From NCBI GenBank assembly GCA_017538995.1, contig JAFYHV010000049.1, positions 1 to 53,372 on the forward strand: a stretch of 53,372 nucleotides of DNA, in the 5' to 3' direction. The notes under the pieces are model-generated. The model was not told where the DNA came from. It saw only the letters and a list, made by a program, of their open reading frames with translations, and did no database searches. Each line of letters opens with the position of its first letter. The first letter of the stretch is position 1. The translations under genes and the position numbers were made by a program. Shown one piece after another: positions 49,017 to 53,372 of this stretch. This stretch comes from Lachnospiraceae bacterium. Its GTDB lineage: Bacteria; Bacillota; Clostridia; Lachnospirales; Lachnospiraceae.

Positions 49017-49892
49017 ATGAGTTTTAAAAGTTTTAAAAAGTTTTTGTTTTCAAATAAAATAAAGTTTTCTGTCGGAACGGTTCTTGTATTGTTCGTTCTT
49101 CTTTTTACTGATATTCCCATTGGTTTCTCAAATCTTATTTTTGCGAGCCAGATGTCGGGCGTGGACGAAGAAGGAAGACCTCTTTACATGCATGAACTTG
49201 AAGAAGAAAGCGTTGATGTGGCTGAAGATTACTCTATAAATACCAATATTGAGCCTGCGGATTTTGAAACGGTTATTTCTAAAAGAATCGCTTCCTTTAA
49301 TCTTGATGACTGGAATTTAATTCTTGTTAATAAGGACAATCCTCTTGAAGCGGATATTGACTGTAAGCTCAGAAGTTTTGACGGTTTTGATGTTGATGAC
49401 CGGATTTATGAAGAGCTTAATGCAATGTTTAATGCTGCCAAAGAAGACGGCGTTAATCTTTTAATGGCCTCGGGCTACAGAAATTTCAACACACAGACTT
49501 ATCTTTATGAAAAGAAGATAGCTTATTTCAGAAGACTGGGTTATTCACAGTCCGAAGCCACTGAAATAGCTTCTATGAAAGTAACTCCGCCTTTGACCAG
49601 TGAGCACGAAACAGGTCTTGCGGTTGATATCGTTAGTTACAGCCATAACTGTACAGATTCTGATTTCGGTAACTGTGAAGCCGGTATATGGCTTAAAGAA
49701 CATTCATTTGAATACGGATTTATTCTAAGATATCCCGAGGGTAAGGAAGATATTACCAAGATTCAGTATGAACCCTGGCATTTCAGATATGTAGGCAAAG
49801 AAGCTGCAGAATTCATTTACATCAATGATCTTACATTCGAAGAATTTGTTGATATGGTTAATGAATATAACGGTGTAACTGCCGAAGAATAA
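49017..49892 (+). CDS. D-alanyl-D-alanine carboxypeptidase (M15B, VanY-like)
   Basis: A 291-residue exported wall enzyme with an N-terminal anchor (about 20-45). The catalytic domain has the M15 zinc motifs: LLMASGYRNFNTQ, SEHETGLAVDIV (His and Asp ligands), and EPWHFRYVG (catalytic Glu and last His). It trims the terminal D-Ala from peptidoglycan stems. It starts 9 bp after the lactonase, with no visible ribosome site beyond GTTTGTTTT, and 18 bp before tgt, so it is probably cotranscribed with both. Confidence 0.94.
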   Translation: MSFKSFKKFLFSNKIKFSVGTVLVLFVLLFTDIPIGFSNLIFASQMSGVDEEGRPLYMHELEEESVDVAEDYSINTNIEPADFETVISKRIASFNLDDWNLILVNKDNPLEADIDCKLRSFDGFDVDDRIYEELNAMFNAAKEDGVNLLMASGYRNFNTQTYLYEKKIAYFRRLGYSQSEATEIASMKVTPPLTSEHETGLAVDIVSYSHNCTDSDFGNCEAGIWLKEHSFEYGFILRYPEGKEDITKIQYEPWHFRYVGKEAAEFIYINDLTFEEFVDMVNEYNGVTAEE

Positions 49893-49910
49893 ATATTTTA
49901 CGAGAATTTT

Positions 49911-51050
49911 ATGAGCGAAAGATTTACCATATTAAAAAAAGAAGGTTCGGCTAAAAGAGGGCGCTTCGAGACCGTACACGGTGTTATCGAAACGCCTGTA
50001 TTTATGAATGTAGGAACCGTTGCAGCAATCAAAGGCGCCGTTTCTACGGAAGACCTTGAAAGAATAGGAACGCAGGTCGAACTTTCAAATACATACCATC
50101 TGCATGTAAGACCGGGCGATGATAAAATAAAAGCTCTTGGCGGTCTGCATAAATTTATGTCGTGGAATAAACCTATTCTTACCGATTCGGGCGGATTTCA
50201 GGTTTTTTCGCTTGCTTCTTTAAGAAAAATAAAAGAAGAGGGCGTTTATTTTGCATCACATATCGACGGCCGTAAAATCTTTATGGGTCCTGAAGAAAGC
50301 ATGAGAATTCAGTCAAACCTTGCTTCGACAATTGCGATGGCTTTTGATGAATGTCCCAATTCAAAGGCTGACAGAAAATATGTCGAGGATTCTGTTGCGC
50401 GAACCACGAGATGGCTTGAGAGATGCAAGGCGGAAATGACCAGGCTTAATTCTCTTGAGGATACTATTAATAAAGAACAGCTTTTATTCGGTATCAATCA
50501 GGGTGCGATTTTCCCTGATATTCGTATAGAACATGCTAAAAGAATCTCGGAACTTGATCTTCCCGGATATGCAATCGGCGGACTTGCTGTGGGCGAAAGC
50601 CATGAAGAGATGTATGAAATAATTGAAAAGACGGTTCCGTACCTTCCTTCAGACAAGCCTGTTTACTTAATGGGTGTTGGAACTCCTGCAAATATTCTTG
50701 AAGCTGTTGAACGCGGCGTGGACTTTTTCGACTGCGTATATCCCACAAGAAACGGCAGACACGCACATCTTTATACAAATCACGGTAAGATAAATCTGAT
50801 GAATGCAAAATACGAGCTTGATGATTCTCCGATAGAAGAAGGATGTCAGTGTCCGACATGTCAGAGATATTCAAGAGCTTATATCAGACATTTGTTGAAA
50901 GCCAAAGAAATGCTTGGTATGCGCCTTTGCGTACTGCATAATCTCTATTTCTACAATAATCTGATGGCAGAAATAAGGGATGCTATTGATAAAGGATGCT
51001 TTGCAGAGTATAAAAAGGCTAAAATTTCATCGATGATGAATGATGAATAA
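49911..51050 (+). CDS. tgt: tRNA-guanine transglycosylase
   Basis: Exchanges guanine-34 of GUN anticodon tRNAs for a queuosine precursor. The 379-residue protein has DSGGFQVFSLASLRKI, with the active-site Asp region, the GGLAVGESHEEM loop, FDCVYPTRNGRHAHLYT (nucleophile Asp), and the zinc site CQCPTCQRYSRAYIRHL. Relatives in Clostridia often sit by queA and yajC; queA is not in this window. yajC starts 76 bp later. Confidence 0.97.
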   Translation: MSERFTILKKEGSAKRGRFETVHGVIETPVFMNVGTVAAIKGAVSTEDLERIGTQVELSNTYHLHVRPGDDKIKALGGLHKFMSWNKPILTDSGGFQVFSLASLRKIKEEGVYFASHIDGRKIFMGPEESMRIQSNLASTIAMAFDECPNSKADRKYVEDSVARTTRWLERCKAEMTRLNSLEDTINKEQLLFGINQGAIFPDIRIEHAKRISELDLPGYAIGGLAVGESHEEMYEIIEKTVPYLPSDKPVYLMGVGTPANILEAVERGVDFFDCVYPTRNGRHAHLYTNHGKINLMNAKYELDDSPIEEGCQCPTCQRYSRAYIRHLLKAKEMLGMRLCVLHNLYFYNNLMAEIRDAIDKGCFAEYKKAKISSMMNDE

Positions 51051-51126
51051 TAATTTCCACTTGTATTATTATTCGAAATAAATTATTGTATTAGTTGTTT
51101 AATTCTAGAAATAAAGGAGTTTAAAA

Positions 51127-51456
51127 ATGTTCAATCTTTTACTTGATGCAGCTGCAAATACTTCCGGTGGCGGTCTTTTAGGAGGCTTCGGAATCTGGGG
51201 AACAGTCGCATATATTGCGATTTTTGGTGTATTTATTTACTTTGTAATTGTCAGACCTCAGAAAAAGGAACAGAAAAAGATACAGTCCATGCTTTCAAAT
51301 ATGGAAGTTGGAGATGCTGTTGTTACTACAAGCGGCTTTTACGGTGTTCTTATCGATATTACAGATGAGGATGTTATTGTTGAATTCGGCAACAACAAGA
51401 ACTGCCGTATTCCTATGAAGAAATCGGCTATCGCTCAGATTGAAAAGGCCGAATAA
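51127..51456 (+). CDS. yajC: Preprotein translocase subunit YajC
   Basis: A 109-residue single-pass protein. The membrane segment spans about 25-45 (GTVAYIAIFGVFIYFVIVRPQ), followed by KKEQKKIQSMLSNMEVGDAVVTTSG, the YajC signature. It binds SecDF and supports export. AAGGAG lies 8 bp before the ATG. It follows tgt, the common order, but no secD/secF follows; instead an L,D-transpeptidase starts 9 bp later. Confidence 0.95.
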   Translation: MFNLLLDAAANTSGGGLLGGFGIWGTVAYIAIFGVFIYFVIVRPQKKEQKKIQSMLSNMEVGDAVVTTSGFYGVLIDITDEDVIVEFGNNKNCRIPMKKSAIAQIEKAE

Positions 51457-51465
51457 GGAGTTTTT

Positions 51466-53043
51466 GTGAAAAGAATCGGTATTATTTTAATTACAATTTT
51501 ATCGTTTCTTCTTATTACGTTTGCGGGGTTATACTTTTTCGGAGTATTTTATTTCAGACACTGGTTCTGTCCGAATACTTACATTAACGGTGTAAATGTT
51601 TCCAACAAGAACTTTAATGTCTGCGATACTTTGATTGCCGACAGCGTGGTAAATCATAATCTCGTCATTGAAGACAGTGACGGGTCTCAGATTTTTGTTG
51701 ACGGCTCCGAAATCTACAGCTATAACAACAACGAAATCGCAAATGCAATTCAGTATATAAAAGACTCACAGAATCCATATCTGTGGGTTAAATGTCTGTT
51801 TGAAAAGCATGAATATGTTTATTATCCCAAGAGATATCTTGACGATAAGAAACTTATGCAGATTGTTACAAATTCAAAACTCGGCAAAAAGGACAGATTT
51901 GATCCTAAAAGACGCGCTGAGATTAAGTACACCGATGAGCGCGGTTATGAGCTTATTGACGATACGCAGAATCTTCTTGACTGGGAACTTTTAAAAGAAC
52001 TTGTAATGCAGGCTTCGGTTGAAGATACAGGTTATATCAATTTAAAAGAAGCTGGTGTTTACAAAGACATCGCAAGATCTGAAGAAGAAAAGAAGCTTTT
52101 ATCCGACTGGGACAAGCTTGAAAAAACTCTTGATTTTAATATGACTTACAAACTTGCAACCGGCGAAGATATCGTTGTTGACGGTGCGGTTATTTCGAAA
52201 ATGCTTTTGCTTGACGAAAACGGAGATTTTGTTTTCGAAGACGGCGAAGCGGTCATTGATTCAGACAAGGTTCTTGCTTTTGTACAGGATCTTTCTGATA
52301 AGTATGACAATTTATATAAGGATAAGTACTTTGATACAACCAGCGGCGGAACGGTTACTATTCCTTATACAAGATACACAACTTACGGCAGTCTTATGAA
52401 TGTAAGAGAGGAAGCCGCAGAGCTTGAATCAATCATTAAGTCTCATAAGAGTCACGGCGAGAGAGAACCTATCTATATCAGAAAAGAAGACCGTGGTACA
52501 TACGCCAACAATTACGGCGGTACTTATGTTGAAGTTGATATTACAAACCAGCATATGTATTACTATGTAAATAATGCACTTGTATTTGATACGGATGTTG
52601 TTACGGGTTGTAAGGCTAACGGAAATATGACACCCGACTGCGTATGCTTTATCCTAAACAAGGCAAGAAATGTAACGCTTATCGGACCCGGATACGAATC
52701 CTTTGTTTATTACTGGATGTGTATCACAGGCCAGATCGGTATCCATGATGCTACATGGAGAAGAACCTTCGGCGGAGAGATTTATCTCTGGGGCGGTTCT
52801 CACGGATGTATCAATACACCTCTTAATAAGATGAGCGAACTCTATGACATGATGGAAATCGGAACACCCGTAATTGTACATCATTATGAGCCTCCTAAAG
52901 TGGAAGAGCCTGAAGAAGCAGAGGAGTTGGAAGATTCCGAAGAAACTGATGAATCTGAAGATAACGAAGCAGAAGAGACCGATACAGAAGATACGGCCGG
53001 CGAAGAAACTACCGAAACAGAAACTTCAGAAGAAACTGAATAA
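51466..53043 (+). CDS. L,D-transpeptidase with peptidoglycan-binding domain
   Basis: A 525-residue membrane-anchored wall enzyme that makes 3-3 cross-links. Anchor about 3-25, an N-terminal PG-binding-4 type region (about 40-320) and a YkuD catalytic domain (about 350-470) with SHGCIN, catalytic Cys448 and His446. The tail (about 475-525) is nearly all Glu/Thr/Asp/Ser, probably disordered. The start is GTG at 51466 with AAGGAG 6 bp before it. It lies 9 bp after yajC, which suggests a joint mRNA. The acidic tail resembles the linker of the MltG-like protein at 118. Confidence 0.94.
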   Translation: MKRIGIILITILSFLLITFAGLYFFGVFYFRHWFCPNTYINGVNVSNKNFNVCDTLIADSVVNHNLVIEDSDGSQIFVDGSEIYSYNNNEIANAIQYIKDSQNPYLWVKCLFEKHEYVYYPKRYLDDKKLMQIVTNSKLGKKDRFDPKRRAEIKYTDERGYELIDDTQNLLDWELLKELVMQASVEDTGYINLKEAGVYKDIARSEEEKKLLSDWDKLEKTLDFNMTYKLATGEDIVVDGAVISKMLLLDENGDFVFEDGEAVIDSDKVLAFVQDLSDKYDNLYKDKYFDTTSGGTVTIPYTRYTTYGSLMNVREEAAELESIIKSHKSHGEREPIYIRKEDRGTYANNYGGTYVEVDITNQHMYYYVNNALVFDTDVVTGCKANGNMTPDCVCFILNKARNVTLIGPGYESFVYYWMCITGQIGIHDATWRRTFGGEIYLWGGSHGCINTPLNKMSELYDMMEIGTPVIVHHYEPPKVEEPEEAEELEDSEETDESEDNEAEETDTEDTAGEETTETETSEETE

Positions 53044-53050
53044 GATATTT

Positions 53051-53082
53051 AACCGGACACAAAAAATGTCCGGTTTTTTATG
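53051..53082 (+). terminator. Terminator after the L,D-transpeptidase
   Basis: AACCGGACA (53051-53059) with TGTCCGGTT (53067-53075) around CAAAAAA, followed by a T run. Confidence 0.92.
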
Positions 53083-53132
53083 TCTTTTATGAGTTATGTA
53101 ACCTTCAGCAAACCCTTTATTTATGGACAAAA

Positions 53133-53160
53133 TTGACAAAGATTTTTATATTGTTAAAAT
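53133..53160 (+). promoter_or_regulatory. Distal serC promoter
   Basis: TTGACA (53133-53138), 16 bp, TAAAAT (53155-53160) with TGT before the -10. Confidence 0.6.
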
Positions 53161-53185
53161 TTTATCATTTTTTGCGTTTTTTGTA

Positions 53186-53214
53186 TTGACTTAATATTTT
53201 TATAAAAGTAAAAT
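53186..53214 (+). promoter_or_regulatory. Proximal serC promoter
   Basis: TTGACT (53186-53191), 17 bp, TAAAAT (53209-53214). The leader of about 62 nt holds a small TACCC/GGGTA hairpin (53233-53245). Confidence 0.65.
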
Positions 53215-53283
53215 ATTGAACGTGAATTTAATTACCCAAAGGGTATTTATTTAAATTTTATTATAAAATTTGGAGGCTATATC

Positions 53284-53372
53284 ATGGCAAGAGTTTACAA
53301 TTTCTCTGCAGGTCCCGCTGTTTTACCTGAAGAAGTTTTAAAAGAAGCAGCAGAAGAAATGATGGATTATCA
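53284..53372 (+). CDS. serC: Phosphoserine aminotransferase, N-terminal end (3' truncated)
   Basis: The window ends after 29 codons. ARVYNFSAGPAVLPEEVLKE is the invariant SerC N-terminus, with NFSAGPA binding the phosphate group. It converts 3-phosphohydroxypyruvate to phosphoserine with PLP. TTGGAGG (53269-53275) gives a good ribosome site. Confidence 0.92.
   Translation, partial: MARVYNFSAGPAVLPEEVLKEAAEEMMDY

Noticed and set aside
1-53372. CRISPR array, prophage or insertion sequence
   Set aside because: No regularly spaced direct repeats, no cas, integrase, transposase or phage structural genes were seen on either strand.

Overview
The window looks like chromosome from a low-GC Gram-positive anaerobe of the Clostridia, most likely Lachnospiraceae. 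This is inferred from gene content and order: uppS-cdsA-dxr-rseP-ispG followed by a PolC-type polymerase, ATP-type pckA, the ACT plus DUF711 pair, polA-coaE followed by an FtsA-like gene, and yajC directly after tgt. No prophage, integrase, IS element or CRISPR array is visible. Most genes are on the + strand in short-gap operons. Minus-strand exceptions are a small toxin gene, citrate synthase, tRNA-Leu, tmcAL with a DUF1292 gene, and potABC.

Layout. 1-2.8 kb: end of a DUF6115 gene, an MltG-like anchored protein, then rpsB-tsf behind a structured leader. 2.9-4.8 kb: envelope genes (polysaccharide deacetylase, bactofilin). 4.8-5.15 kb: a compact locus with a 31-residue membrane peptide on the minus strand and a strongly promoted ~85 nt convergent RNA, read here as a type I toxin-antitoxin module. 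5.3-17.2 kb: pyrH, frr, then the lipid/isoprenoid operon uppS-cdsA-unknown-dxr-rseP-ispG-polC. 17.3-20.2 kb: flotillin and an AT-rich orphan lipoprotein. 20.3-28.3 kb: thrC, a REC-GGDEF protein, citrate synthase, an M24 aminopeptidase and pckA. 28.4-31.2 kb: a two-component system, tRNA-Leu(CAA) and a small zinc-finger membrane protein. 31.2-38.7 kb: polA-coaE-FtsA-like-MBL hydrolase, then ACT-DUF711. 38.8-43.8 kb: tmcAL-DUF1292 (minus), a membrane protein, a GH13-like protein that seems to have lost its catalytic residues, and trpS. 43.8-47.8 kb: duplicated hairpins, then polyamine uptake genes with potD convergent to potABC. 47.9-53.4 kb: lactonase-like propeller, VanY-type carboxypeptidase, tgt, yajC, an L,D-transpeptidase and the start of serC.

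How the genes work together. A large share supports translation and its quality (rpsB, tsf, frr, trpS, tmcAL, tgt, tRNA-Leu). The uppS block makes isoprenoid precursors (dxr, ispG), the undecaprenyl carrier (uppS) and CDP-diacylglycerol (cdsA). Deacetylase, bactofilin, carboxypeptidase and L,D-transpeptidase act on the wall. Citrate synthase and PckA sit at the PEP/oxaloacetate/citrate node. The least explained parts are the toxin-antitoxin locus, the rpsB leader, the GH13 pseudoenzyme, the compensatory tandem hairpins after trpS, and several unassigned proteins.

All coordinates and motifs were read by eye; no alignment, folding or database search was run.
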